Assembly: GCA_018389105.1 (NCBI GenBank)
Contig: JACATO010000132.1
Span: forward strand, 3,112,501 to 3,176,500
Reading direction: 5' to 3'
DNA length: 64,000 nucleotides
Source of the DNA: Nautilus pompilius
Taxonomy: Eukaryota > Mollusca > Cephalopoda > Nautilida > Nautilidae
Shown piece by piece: positions 48,109 to 55,609 of this stretch (position 1 is its first letter; the number at the start of each line of letters is the position of its first letter). The notes under the pieces were generated by a model. That model ran no database searches, was not told the DNA's origin, and saw nothing but the letters and a program-made list of their open reading frames with translations. Position numbers and translations under genes: made by a program.

Positions 48109-50397
48109 TGGGGTCATCAAATACTATTTTGTTTAAAATTAACATCCACAAACCTTTTCAAGAATATGTGGGAAAACAGCAAATAGAAATGTAATATAGA
48201 GAGTCCTGGGTCACACTTAAGTGGAGCTTCTCTGCCATACGTGATCTACATTGTGTGACTAGCTCAGTTATTTTCCACCCTACTGACACCAAAAAGATCC
48301 TTTGTAGCATTCAAGATATTTGGAGGTTGAGTTTTTTCCACTGTAAAAATGCAATTAAAAAAATTATTTTAAAAAAGTTACTCAATTTGTTTTAACAGCT
48401 CATGCCATAGATTGCATGTGTGCGCGTGTTGTGGGTGAATTCTCTGAACAGCAAGTTATCTAACAGTGCCAAAATTTTGGAACTGGATGAAGATTAAAAA
48501 GTCACATTTTAGTGTAGATATAAATGGATGAATAATGACGTTGAAAATAAATTTAGAATTCACTTTTAAATGTTAGCCATGCAAGAGGGTTGTTTTGCTG
48601 GTACTTTGTTTAAAAGAAAACAAAAAACAAAAACCACCACAGGTTTTGTTGTGAGGGCATTAGCATGGTTGGTAAGTTTTCCCCTGGCAATGTGCTCTCA
48701 GAACTGTTACTTTTATCTGCTGTAGTGTTCAGATCCGTTGGATGGCTATTTTTATCCTCTATACATGTTTTTAAAAGAAACTTACAGTACCACATTGCTA
48801 TGTAATAATTGTTTAAAATTATGTCAAAAATCCTTTTGCATTTTTTCTAAATCTCATAAAATCAGATCATACATGTATAGACAGGTACTAGTTCTGCATT
48901 ATGTACAATTCAAGCTTTTCACATTTTAACTTAGCAAGGGTCAAATACATTTGTTCTCGAGTCTCGGATATCTTAAATGTAACCCGTTTGGCAATATTCA
49001 GATGACTAAGCCTAACTTTTAGCTGGAAAAAATATTCAGTTTCAGAGTTATTGCCATATTGCTTTCTAGAGGAAATGTTGGTAACTGTATAATTTGCCTT
49101 TTTCAGACTATTTACTGATTCAGATCTGATGATGGGTTGAATATATCAGTAAACCTCAGCATCTCTCATATATTTTCACCTGGCAGGATGGTGTTAACTT
49201 AAATCTTTATTCTTCAGTACCTTACTTCACACATCACTAGCACTATCAGCTGAACTAATAAATGATGTGTTTAAACCATTCGATTCAACAAAATTCAAAA
49301 CAGTAAAAAAAAAAAAAAATAAGTATTAGGAATAAAACAATTTTTGTTACAGTATTGCCAGAAGTCCTTCAAACGTTCCAGCCACCTGAAGGAACACCTG
49401 CTCATCCATGCACTAACATCAGTTCCGAAGATTAAAGCTACCCCTCACAAGTGTGACACTTGTGGTAAGGCATTTCAGAAACCTAGCCAGTTAGAGCGGC
49501 ATATTAGAATTCACACAGGTAAGTTAATGATGGTATGCAGAAATATTCAGTGATTTCTACTTTTGCAGGTTTGTGCTAGACTAATAAGAGGCTGCATGCA
49601 TCAATTTGTGAAACATGCTCATATTTTCTCTCAATCCCTGAATAGTTTTTCATAAGATTCTATTAAAGTACTGTGAATTGATAAGAATGAACATGTTAAA
49701 GCATAAAATGTGATAGCTGCTACTGATCCATTTAAGCTATTTATGAGCCTCTTGATAGAAAAGTTAAAGATCTTAAACAGAGACCCTAATCAGAATTTTT
49801 TTCTGTTTTGGCTGCTGCTCTGAAATGTTAACACTGCCACTTTCTCTGATTTTTGGAACACTTTACGCAAAATAATTTTTGTTAATTATCACATGTTTAT
49901 GGAATTAGTGAAGCTGTAGTTAAGGCAGTGACTCTGCACTGTAAAATCATTGCATGGTTATTCAGTTAGCACGCACCAGATTTATGAAGAATAAGAAGTG
50001 GACTTCACATGGAATCCTACAAGAGGCATGCTGACCTTTGTTTGTCAAAAGTTCTGTGGTTTAACTAAGGACAATTTTCTGTTTTCTAGGAGAACGCCCA
50101 TATATTTGTGCGGTTTGTGAAAAGGCATTTAATCAGAAAAATGCGCTGCAGGTGCACCTGAAGAAGCACAGTGGTGAGAAACCGCACAAATGTCCTTATT
50201 GCGAGCTTGCCTTTATCCAGAAAGGGAATCTGAAAACTCATATCAAACGAGCACATCATGTAGAAATGGTCCAGTCAATGAACCTGCCAAGAGCTGTGGT
50301 GCCACCTGCTGGAGCAACTGTTAGTGTCACAACGGAAGGCACTGCTGAGAGTGTCCCTGAAGAAGGACTTGACTTGGAAGATCTTTTTACCAACTGA
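9228..50397 (+). CDS. ZNF236: ZNF236-like protein, 29 C2H2 zinc fingers, 24 coding exons
   Basis: The 24 exons listed separately add to 5,451 bases with matching phases at every junction, giving 1,816 residues. Vertebrate ZNF236 is about 1,845 residues with about 30 C2H2 fingers (from memory). The protein has a short N-terminus, a tandem repeat (about residues 54-170), fingers 1-9 (about 215-490), a linker (about 495-612), fingers 10-13, fingers 14-17, a Gln-rich linker (about 896-1075), fingers 18-21, fingers 22-25, a long polar linker (about 1390-1640) and fingers 26-29, ending in an acidic tail (LDLEDLFTN). Every finger keeps Cx2C and Hx3-4H except for exon splits. It is likely a nuclear DNA-binding regulator; no KRAB, BTB or SCAN domain is seen. 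ATG 9228 was chosen because it follows the leader elements; ATG 9135 is also in frame and would add 31 residues. Confidence 0.9.
9280..13177 (+). other. intron 1
   Basis: It contains the rest of the CpG island (to about 10380) and a mariner-type relic at about 10610-11265 on the minus strand. From 11270 to 13177 it is AT-rich with nothing recognised. Confidence 0.7.
10610..11265 (-). pseudogene. mariner-type transposase relic
   Basis: Read on the minus strand with several frameshifts, it gives [11 protein letters not shown] near 10980 and [21 protein letters not shown] near 10880-10920. These match the TVTGD and QQDGAPPH blocks around the second catalytic Asp of Tc1/mariner-superfamily transposases. 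A GGTGTCCCAAAAAAATGTAT end lies at about 10616. It cannot encode an active protein. Confidence 0.55.
13178..13761 (+). CDS. ZNF236: ZNF236-like exon 2: acidic N-terminus and 13-residue repeats
   Basis: The acceptor is ttttgcag and the donor GTACTA; phase 1 to phase 0. After [19 protein letters not shown] comes the tandem repeat (13285-13635), then a Ser/Ala/Ile-rich segment ending HPPVGK. It has no fingers. Confidence 0.85.
13285..13635 (+). repeat. coding minisatellite: nine 39-bp (13-residue) repeats
   Basis: The unit reads approximately [13 protein letters not shown]. Nine head-to-tail copies are visible, with HAVTQSL the most constant part and positions 1-3 and 11-13 variable (LEDS, LADS, LVHS). 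The array is in frame within exon 2. Similar bases on the opposite strand give a spurious reading frame. Confidence 0.92.
14100..14640 (-). pseudogene. Tc1-like transposase relic
   Basis: The minus strand encodes [16 protein letters not shown] and then [17 protein letters not shown], matching the Tc1 blocks QQDNDPKHT and [16 protein letters not shown] that hold the second Asp and the Glu of the DDE triad. The open part (14140-14388) is only the C-terminal third, and the rest is degraded. It lies in intron 2. Confidence 0.72.
14802..15352. mobile_element. possible non-autonomous pogo/Tigger-type element
   Basis: Imperfect terminal inverted repeats: ACCGTATTACTTCATCTATA at about 14803 and, reversed, ACCATAATTACCTGACCTAT ending near 15352. 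Both arms repeat TATAAC motifs inside. Between them a plus-strand fragment reads [15 protein letters not shown], like the acidic tail of a Tigger-type transposase. This suggests an internal deletion derivative. Confidence 0.4.
15912..16211 (+). CDS. ZNF236: ZNF236-like exon 3: fingers 1-3 and start of 4
   Basis: The acceptor is ttctttag and the donor GTAAGT; phase 0 to 0. It holds fingers [16 protein letters not shown] and CPECGKKF, each with a full C2H2 set. The fourth ([11 protein letters not shown]) is cut after its knuckle. Confidence 0.95.
16212..17947 (+). other. intron 3
   Basis: AT-rich. At about 17000-17330 a sequence starting TACAGCTGTATCCAGAAATG looks like one end of a Tc1-type element without its partner. 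Nothing else was recognised. Confidence 0.4.
17948..18084 (+). CDS. ZNF236: ZNF236-like exon 4: end of finger 4 and finger 5
   Basis: The acceptor is gtacag and the donor GTGAGT; phase 0 to 2. [10 protein letters not shown] completes finger 4. Finger 5 is CRQCTHEF...HMKQH. Confidence 0.92.
18085..20333 (+). other. intron 4
   Basis: AT-rich, 2.2 kb. A less AT-rich block at about 18510-18950 could be an unidentified repeat, but no protein or tRNA-like signature is visible. Confidence 0.5.
20334..20461 (+). CDS. ZNF236: ZNF236-like exon 5: finger 6
   Basis: The acceptor is ttgctag and the donor GTATAA; phase 2 to 1. The basic linker [12 protein letters not shown] is followed by finger 6, [17 protein letters not shown]. 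The exon ends inside the Gly codon of the HTGE linker. Confidence 0.95.
20750..21026 (+). mobile_element. tRNA-derived SINE, family A
   Basis: The head has an A-box-like TGGCCCAATGG and a CTGGACTGCCAAG block. The middle has TTTGGCATACC, CTCTTCATCAGCTAGT and TTCCTCCCATG, and the tail TTCTAGTAGTGATTTC. It ends in a (CAA)n run at about 21011-21024. It lies in intron 5. Confidence 0.7.
21315..21472 (+). CDS. ZNF236: ZNF236-like exon 6: finger 7 and most of finger 8
   Basis: The acceptor is tttttag and the donor GTAGAC; phase 1 to 0. Finger 7 is [17 protein letters not shown]. Finger 8 is [17 protein letters not shown], whose last His is in exon 7. Confidence 0.95.
21815..21937 (+). CDS. ZNF236: ZNF236-like exon 7: end of finger 8 and finger 9
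   Basis: The acceptor is ttttttag and the donor GTAATT; phase 0 to 0. RVH closes finger 8. Finger 9 is [17 protein letters not shown] with an HISRAH end (four-residue His spacing). Confidence 0.93.
21938..23664 (+). other. intron 7
   Basis: AT-rich. CAGTAAAAGCTTGTTGCAAC at about 22604 with nearby TTAACCAG repeats resembles a pogo/Tigger end, but no matching second end is evident. Confidence 0.35.
23665..23826 (+). CDS. ZNF236: ZNF236-like exon 8: linker
   Basis: The acceptor is tttttaag and the donor GTAAGC; phase 0 to 0. It encodes a finger-free polar segment with [17 protein letters not shown], a possible short amphipathic helix, then a Gln/Ser/Asn-rich end. Confidence 0.85.
24231..24422 (+). 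CDS. ZNF236: ZNF236-like exon 9: linker
   Basis: The acceptor is atactag and the donor GTTTGT; phase 0 to 0. [20 protein letters not shown] is followed by a Thr-rich stretch and KKHIIRK. It continues the linker between fingers 9 and 10. Confidence 0.85.
25103..25361 (+). CDS. ZNF236: ZNF236-like exon 10: fingers 10-12
   Basis: The acceptor is tttttag and the donor GTAAGA; phase 0 to 1. Fingers [31 protein letters not shown] and [17 protein letters not shown] start module B. It ends in the HTG linker codon. Confidence 0.96.
25362..26480 (+). other. intron 10 with a degraded SINE
   Basis: At about 26095-26290 (plus strand) there is a family A SINE head: TTGAGGACCTGAGTTGGAAT and CTTTTCTTCACCAGCCAGTT. 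The rest is AT-rich with nothing recognised. Confidence 0.5.
26481..26675 (+). CDS. ZNF236: ZNF236-like exon 11: finger 13 and linker
   Basis: The acceptor is tatttag and the donor GTATAG; phase 1 to 1. Finger 13 is [18 protein letters not shown] basic run ([12 protein letters not shown]) follows, possibly a nuclear localisation signal, then the short repeat [10 protein letters not shown]. Confidence 0.93.
27314..27460 (+). CDS. ZNF236: ZNF236-like exon 12: finger 14
   Basis: The acceptor is tttctcag and the donor GTGAGC; phase 1 to 1. A polar linker leads to finger 14, [17 protein letters not shown], which starts module C. It ends in the HTG linker codon. Confidence 0.96.
27461..29253 (+). 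other. intron 12
   Basis: At about 27950-28065 (minus strand) GTGGCTGGCTGAGTAGTTAA resembles a tRNA A box and may be another SINE head. The remainder is AT-rich with nothing recognised. Confidence 0.4.
29254..29503 (+). CDS. ZNF236: ZNF236-like exon 13: fingers 15-17
   Basis: The acceptor is cttacag and the donor GTTAGT; phase 1 to 2. Fingers [34 protein letters not shown] and [17 protein letters not shown] complete module C. Confidence 0.96.
30001..30289 (+). CDS. ZNF236: ZNF236-like exon 14: glutamine-rich linker
   Basis: The acceptor is catccag and the donor GTGGGT; phase 2 to 0. It encodes AVQQQQQEQ and a long Gln/Asp/Ser-rich, low-complexity segment of the kind found in activation domains. 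No fingers. Confidence 0.9.
31042..31140 (+). CDS. ZNF236: ZNF236-like exon 15: Gln/Ser-rich linker
   Basis: The acceptor is attattag and the donor GTGAGT; a 99-base exon in phase 0 to 0. It encodes [19 protein letters not shown] and a polar end. Removing it keeps the frame, so it could be a cassette exon. Confidence 0.82.
31868..31965 (+). CDS. ZNF236: ZNF236-like exon 16: linker
   Basis: The acceptor is tttaacag and the donor GTCTGT; phase 0 to 2. It encodes [17 protein letters not shown] and a Thr-rich end. The phase match to exon 17 restores Arg. Confidence 0.82.
33173..33321 (+). CDS. ZNF236: ZNF236-like exon 17: finger 18
   Basis: The acceptor is tgttgcag and the donor GTGTGT; phase 2 to 1. 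A Gln-rich lead is followed by finger 18, [17 protein letters not shown], nearly identical to finger 14. It starts module C' and ends at the same HTG codon position as exon 12. Confidence 0.95.
33681..33958 (+). mobile_element. tRNA-derived SINE, family A (best copy)
   Basis: The A box is GGCACAGTGGTTAAG and the B box GAGTTTGATCCCAGG. A TTGGTTTGGCATATC block follows, then a core with TTCCTTCGGGTACTCCGG and a tail with TAGGCAGTGCCTGACCCTCA. It lies in intron 17. Confidence 0.8.
34046..34309 (+). CDS. ZNF236: ZNF236-like exon 18: fingers 19-21
   Basis: The acceptor is ttacacag and the donor GTAAAA; phase 1 to 1. Fingers [34 protein letters not shown] and [17 protein letters not shown] parallel exon 13 finger for finger. 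Confidence 0.96.
34852..35024 (+). CDS. ZNF236: ZNF236-like exon 19: acidic linker
   Basis: The acceptor is ctgtcag and the donor GTTAGT; phase 1 to 0. [20 protein letters not shown] is followed by an acidic run, [15 protein letters not shown]. No fingers. Confidence 0.88.
35536..35734 (+). CDS. ZNF236: ZNF236-like exon 20: fingers 22-23
   Basis: The acceptor is ctttttcag and the donor GTAGTA; phase 0 to 1. [17 protein letters not shown] and [17 protein letters not shown] are close to fingers 10 and 11 and start module B'. Confidence 0.96.
36394..38034 (+). mobile_element. Tc1-like DNA transposon with IR/DR ends
   Basis: The ends are 32-base inverted repeats with two mismatches (CAGCAGTGTGCAAAAGTCTT at the left; CAGTGGTGTGCAAAAGTCTT reversed from the right). 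Each is flanked by TA (36392-36393 and 38035-38036), the Tc1/mariner target. A related motif recurs inside each end (GTGCAAAAGTGTTGCAT at 36597; reversed at about 37813-37832), about 195 bases from the outer copy. That is the IR/DR layout known from Sleeping Beauty-type elements. Confidence 0.9.
36710..37750 (+). pseudogene. Tc1 transposase, inactivated
   Basis: Blocks in order are an N-terminal HTH-like part with [18 protein letters not shown], then FSDESKF (first Asp, about 37178), [11 protein letters not shown] (second Asp, about 37455) and [14 protein letters not shown] (Glu, about 37540-37575). A frameshift after about 36960, a TGA at 37364 and a TAA near 37602 interrupt it. Confidence 0.85.
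38190..39725 (+). pseudogene. hAT-family transposase relic
   Basis: Plus-strand fragments read [18 protein letters not shown] (about 38250), [18 protein letters not shown] (about 38530-38585) and, at 39540-39720, [12 protein letters not shown] with [18 protein letters not shown]. These resemble three conserved blocks of domesticated/ZMYM-like hAT transposases: the AEVKFAxFIxEHNLP entry, the DGASVMxGKxNGV block and the C-terminal SNADxERxFSxxRKxK dimerisation motif. Many stops intervene. Confidence 0.7.
40193..40992 (+). CDS. ZNF236: ZNF236-like exon 21: fingers 24-25 and long linker
   Basis: The acceptor is cttttag and the donor GTAGAA; phase 1 to 0. It is the largest exon (800 bases). Fingers [17 protein letters not shown] and [17 protein letters not shown] close module B'. 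A basic KKRKTPSK follows, then about 190 residues rich in Gln, Thr, Val and Ile with repeated I/V-Q motifs ([21 protein letters not shown]). Confidence 0.95.
41595..41813 (+). CDS. ZNF236: ZNF236-like exon 22: acidic linker and first Cys of finger 26
   Basis: The acceptor is tgttcag and the donor GTACTC; phase 0 to 0. It encodes an acidic stretch ([17 protein letters not shown]). The last codons, HVCQ, supply the first Cys of finger 26. Confidence 0.9.
42211..42345 (-). mobile_element. tRNA-derived SINE, family A head
   Basis: The minus strand reads GGGGCATCTGGTGGCCCAGC at the head, then GGATTTGATTCATAGC (B-box-like) and CTTCTTCACCAGCTGGT. It aligns with the copy at 33681. Confidence 0.65.
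44340..45400 (-). pseudogene. pogo/Tigger-type transposase relic
   Basis: Minus-strand fragments in order are [15 protein letters not shown] (first catalytic Asp block), [19 protein letters not shown], then [23 protein letters not shown] (split here) with KKW, the hallmark PGxTxxxQPLDVxxNKPFK of pogo/TIGD transposases. The acidic tail is near 44390-44480. Stops and frameshifts show it is dead. Confidence 0.82.
48073..48107. repeat. (GT)n microsatellite
   Basis: About 17 uninterrupted GT units in intron 22. Confidence 0.95.
49353..49518 (+). CDS. ZNF236: ZNF236-like exon 23: rest of finger 26 and finger 27
   Basis: The acceptor is tgttacag and the donor GTAAGT; phase 0 to 1. [15 protein letters not shown] completes finger 26. 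Finger 27, [17 protein letters not shown], is nearly the same as finger 6 and ends at the HTG linker codon. Confidence 0.95.
50090..50397 (+). CDS. ZNF236: ZNF236-like exon 24: fingers 28-29 and stop
   Basis: The acceptor is tttctag; phase 1. Fingers [17 protein letters not shown] and [17 protein letters not shown] match fingers 7 and 8. A tail of about 45 residues ends LDLEDLFTN before TGA at 50395-50397. Confidence 0.96.
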
Positions 50398-51031
50398 CAA
50401 TCAGGGTAACTTAATTTAGACAAGCAAACAACGTAAATTTCAGGGAAAAAAAATATTAGCCAAGATCTTTCAGAACAAATGGTGACTGATAGAGAGGGTA
50501 GTGTCTTTGTAATGGTTCAGAATTTTTGTATGCAGATGGAAGGATTATTTAAAATTCACTTAACAGTCTTTTGCTAATCTATTGGTGTGTAAACAACAGT
50601 TTAATGATTGTCAATGTTTGATCCCTCCGGAAGAGAAAATACAAGGAAATGTTAACATGTCAGTAGAATGTTTCCTTTCAGATAAATTTTCGTCTCCTAT
50701 CTGGTGGAGGCAGTTTTCTTTAAACTACAGTTCTGTGGGTTTTATTTTACAGTAACTGGCATGTCTTCTGAACCTGCTGTTGTACGATAGCACCACCTAG
50801 TTGTTTTCAATGCATCCAGCTTTGAAATGATGCCAAATTTAAGTATTGACCTTTGTGATATCGATTGTACTATGCCAAATATACTATTCTGCTGAATGTC
50901 ATCACTTTATAGTGCAATATCTTGTGGGGTGATGAAAACTGGTTATGTCAAATCATGAACCAATCTTCCCACTTGTGGTGTGCTGGAAAAACTTGTACAG
51001 ACATTGTTGAGCAAGGCTCTTTCAGTTTTGT

Positions 51032-51037
51032 AATAAA
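51032..51037 (+). promoter_or_regulatory. polyadenylation signal of the ZNF236-like gene
   Basis: AATAAA in gtaataaatttttt lies about 635 bases after the stop and is followed by T-rich sequence. Further AATAAA-like motifs at about 51130-51160 could be used instead. Confidence 0.6.
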
Positions 51038-51169
51038 TTTTTTATTATTATGCTGTAAGTGTTGAAATGGTTAAAAATGTACTTTGAAATGAGTTCATTT
51101 GTTAAATAGTTTTGTTTTCTGACCAAGAAATAATAATAATAAATAATAATAAAATAAATAATTGGGTGC

Positions 51170-54100
51170 TTATTTTAATCAAAAAAAAAATTAATAACAT
51201 TTTCTTTTGTAGTAATTATCTAGAAGATTAAGACAATTAATTATGTAGTAGAACTTTTTCATCAACATAATACAGAAAGTTAAATCTGATCTGTAAGGTA
51301 CAATTTTGGTGCAATATCATTTTTTAGTTCAAGAATTTATGTTACACAATTAAATAAGACTGCCTAATTTTGGTAAAACGGATTGAATTAAAAATATATG
51401 GTGAAGTAAATCCTATAACAAAATCTGTTTGTGATGCAACATTTTTTAATAGTGTTGGTCTTATAATTTTATTTGTAAACCAATTCTAACTTTGGCAAGG
51501 CAAACTTGTCACTAATGACTAATCACAACCACTATACCAATTTGGAAATCAGTGCAACTTAAAAATTAAAACAGGAGGTGGGGGACTTATTCAGTTTTAG
51601 TTCTCTTTTCTAAAATATTTGCTGCTTGTGTGCTAAAGGGATCATGTTTAAACCTAATTTTATGTAGGTCTTTGTAACTATTAAACAGAAATCACTACTA
51701 TTATATTATCATTGGGGGGGATTTCTGATTACTTTTGAAAATTTAAGGTAATTTATAGTTTGTGAAAATGTTGCCAATAGATGTAGTGACTGCTGCAGAA
51801 AGTTAAATTTTGTATATGATATTTTCTTCTGTTACTAGAATTATTTTCCTGCTGAAGATCAGTGGTTTTGTTTAGTTACAAGTTAGGAAGGAGAATGACC
51901 TATGCAAGCCCATCCTGGGTAAGGAAACACATGTCAACATAATTTTAACCTTGCATTTTATATCATTAGTTTGCAATTCTGTTACTATAAACACTTTCTG
52001 ATATCAAGTTTTTCTAAATGGTAATAATTGAAATGTTTGTATGTGCCTGCTTAAAACTTCATAATACTGTCAGAAACTTATGTTAATCGTCTTCTCGAAT
52101 GTCTTTGAGTTAAAGTTTTTAATTGCTCAGTGTTCTTAAGAATCCGTATCTCTCAAAGAATCCATATGTTTTTAACTAAGAATTAATCACTTTACTTCAT
52201 GTTTACAGTGCCAACGGCACCAAAATTCCTTTCACTTTATTCTGGCTAATATTTCCTTGTTTCCTTATAATCTGGCAAAATATATTGTCTTTCATATTTT
52301 AGTAATAATTAATTATCCATCTTTTCCTGAACAGAAAAAAAAAAGATTATATATATAACTACATGATGTTTGTCTGTGCAGCATTGATCTTCCAGGATAA
52401 TGCCCTATTTGTCTGGAGAAATCTTAAATGACAAGTCAGAGGTGTGTGCTTGTCTGAAAAAAAATTATAAAACAAGGGAGATAATTTTTTTAAGTTTATT
52501 TGAAGTGTCAGTCCAGATTGGTGTTACTGCTATGTTTTTAGTTGTGTTTTGCTACTTGGGGGGGCGGTGAGTTTGATAACTGGTCAGCAGTGTGAAATAC
52601 TTCTGCAACTTTTTCAAAGTTTTTCAAATTTGCTTGGTTGGTGCTCCAACTTGCTCAGCAGACCAACAGGTTTTTTTCTCAAATGAGTGCTATTTCTCAA
52701 AGTCGAGGTTAGCAATAAATTAAAAGACTTTACCAAAATTTTCCTGAAGACGGGCCCTGGAAAATCTGAAACATCAATAAAGGTCTGCTGTCTATGCAAG
52801 TCATGATAAAGTCCCAAAAGGCATAAATGACATTGGATACTTTAAGCTAGTTAATGGATGCACAGTAAAAGTGGTATTCTGAAGCAGATGAAAGCAAAGG
52901 TTGCACTTGCGGTTGTAGCTATGTAAGTGCTTCTGTGTCTCCTTGAGAATATACCAGCTGGTTTTTTTAATCCAGGGAGCACCATATGCATTGCACATGT
53001 TTAAAAAAAACTAAGAAAAAATTCACTAAAACCTAGTTATTACTTGAGAGACTAGATGGGAAAACAGAGAATGCTTTAGGGTCATTTGATAAACATGCAC
53101 CCAATGAAGAGAAATGTTGGTACCTTTGTTTAACCGGTAGTAGGCTGGGGTCCTTATTTAAAGAATGTTTCACGTAATAATTTCCTTAAGTGATTTTCAC
53201 ATGAACATTATTTTACAAGACAGCTGGCAAAGAACAGCATGAATTTGTTTATTTATTTACTTTTTTAACTTCAAAAACGGAGGATTTAGAAGATCCATAT
53301 TGTCTAAAATTTTGTATCCATAAATTAGTTAACAGAAAGCAGTTTATTCTAACATCTACTCTCAATACTTGAACTAGATTGTAAAAATATATTTTTTTTA
53401 TTTGAAAAGCAGTGGTCAGTCACTAAATATCTTAAAAAAAAAAAAAAAAAAGCAAGCATTGTTTGGTAATCCTGTGTCTGATTCAAAATATTTACAAACA
53501 ATGGAAACAGCTCTAATAAAATGCTGTAAACATAAAACGAATGTTGGTGAAGAGTAGACTTTCTCTCAGTAAAACTACAACGTAGCCATGCTCTGTTAGC
53601 TGTGTGCAAATAATCTCTGTAGTTGAGGGGTCCTGATTGCCTAAACCCACTTGATTCAGAGTATTGCTTATATATGGAATATTCAACACAAATTCTCTCC
53701 TCAGCTGGCTTGCAGATTTTTGTGTTTCACCACCACACGTGGAACTGTCAGTGTTTCATCTGGTGAATGAACATGTGCCAGATTCCCAGAACATATTGAA
53801 CAAATGTTTTTACAATGTAGGACAGCCTGGACTAAATATACTATTGAATCACCTTTGCTGGATTTGATATCTTTGATGCATCTTTCCAGATGAGTTTTCA
53901 CCAGTTGAATATGCTGATCATAAGATCAATTTTTACTTTGCATTTCTAATTAGCTCAAAATATCAGTTTTGCTCGTGAGGCCTCACTAGACTTGTTATGG
54001 TTAGTAATTCTTCTGAAAATTACTTCCAACACGAATCTTCCATCCATAAAAAAGAGAACACTTGTTTCAAAGGTAAAATATTGATCTATTTCATCATCAT

Positions 54101-54860
54101 CATCATTTATACTGGCATATCCCTCAGCTAATCCAGAAATGATTGAAATCTCCAACCAATCCACTTTGTAGCAAACTTTCTGTTTACAAAATTTGTGCCC
54201 TTAATCTAACATTAGCATTTTATGAATTCAATGATAGATTTTTCTGTCTATAATGGTCTCTTTTTCTAAGTTGAATCACCTCTAAGAAATCTTGACTGGT
54301 ATTTCACTGTAATTTAGAAATGCTGGTCATTGAATGGAAAACTTCTAATTTTAATTTCATCCAGGGCTCTTGGTTTGCTGTCCTGCATTTACATAGGTTT
54401 TTTTTTTTAATTTTTCTGAGAATTGTGCTTTAAGTATATTGCACACTTACCTATAATATTGACATTCCAAGCTAGAATGTGCAAGAATGGGCATATTCTA
54501 ATTGTCCATTTGTTTTCACCTTGATGTTCTTTATATACTTTCCTGAGTGTTTAAATTCTCCAATATGATGGAATGAAAATATTTTTTTTTTTTTTGAAAG
54601 GCAAGTCATTTTCAACTTTGAACTTCTCTTAAAAGTTCTAATACTGTTGGGTATTTGGAGATAGTTTCCATTGTTAAACTGATCAACCATTCATAATTGT
54701 CTTTCACAGTTCTCTCTTCCCAATATTTAATTTGTAAATGATGATAACGATTCTACTTATTTACTCCATGATTTCTTTGTCTTCATCTCTGCTTAGTTGG
54801 GAACTTCAGAGTGCATCAGCCATCACTGATTTTTTTTTTTCCAGGAGCTCATTTTTATTC
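51170..54860. other. intergenic, nothing recognised
   Basis: AT-rich DNA downstream of the zinc-finger gene. Open frames are short, and none shows a known motif or splice structure. Confidence 0.5.
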
Positions 54861-54869
54861 ACAAGGTTT

Positions 54870-55600
54870 TAGAATCAATCTTTTGGAGGAGAACACATCA
54901 GTAGTTTTGTGGAAAACAATTTCAAGGACTTTTGATAATATTCAATACTGAACTTGTGTCCAAACAAACAAATTAAAAAACATTGTAGCAAAAACAAATC
55001 ACTGATAAAGAGTTCCTTGTATGTCTGAGCATAGCTGATTTCATTGTTAGACAGAGTTCTTGATGCTAAACCAACTGGTCTGCCATGTTCACCTAAATCA
55101 TGTTTTGACACATCCCATGAGATTGTGGATTCTTTCTCTGGGTCAAAAAAATCTTCAACAGGGGAGCTTTAGTAAGCAATTGTTTTATACACTCAAACTT
55201 TATTGTGATTCTGTCTAGTCAGGCCCAGCACCCCTCTTTGTGAAACTGTAAATATTTGTGTATGACAGCATCTCTAGAAATCTCTGAACTTTTCATTTCA
55301 GCATTTCTGATGTTATTCTGTCGATTATGATTTATCATCAGGATACTTTTTTGTTTGATTTCAAATTCTTTGTCTCTCAAGTTTTAATGTAGTCTCCAGA
55401 GTCGTCTCCTCAGCATGTGCATGCTCTGAACATGATGAGAATATTCTCAATGTAAAATTCTACTCCATCAGTGTCCTTGAACCAAATCAAGGATTTTCTG
55501 ATACATCTGAGTGGATGCACTGAATTTGATGAAGTAATAGTTCTCAAGAAATATACTAAATGCCTGTTATTTTTTCATTTGGTTTTCTAGAATGTAGCTT
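54870..55600 (-). pseudogene. Ty3/gypsy pol relic (RT end to RNase H)
   Basis: The minus strand gives a YIENILI fragment at about 55450 (decayed YxDD region), FECIKQLLTKAPLL at about 55160-55200 and, in 54875-55111, GRPVGLASRTLSNNEISYAQ with KEL and LFGHKFSI. This is the reverse transcriptase to RNase H order of gypsy pol (RPVAYASRTLxxxExNYxQxEKE). Stops and substitutions make it inactive. Integrase and LTRs were not found. Confidence 0.72.
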
Positions 55601-55609
55601 CTACATCCA

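Larger units (their letters stand above)
41814..49352 (+). other. intron 22 (7.5 kb)
   Basis: The longest intron. It contains a SINE at about 42211-42345, a pogo/Tigger relic at about 44340-45400 and a (GT)n run. Other parts (42360-44330, 45400-48070, 48110-49350) are AT-rich with nothing recognised. Confidence 0.7.
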
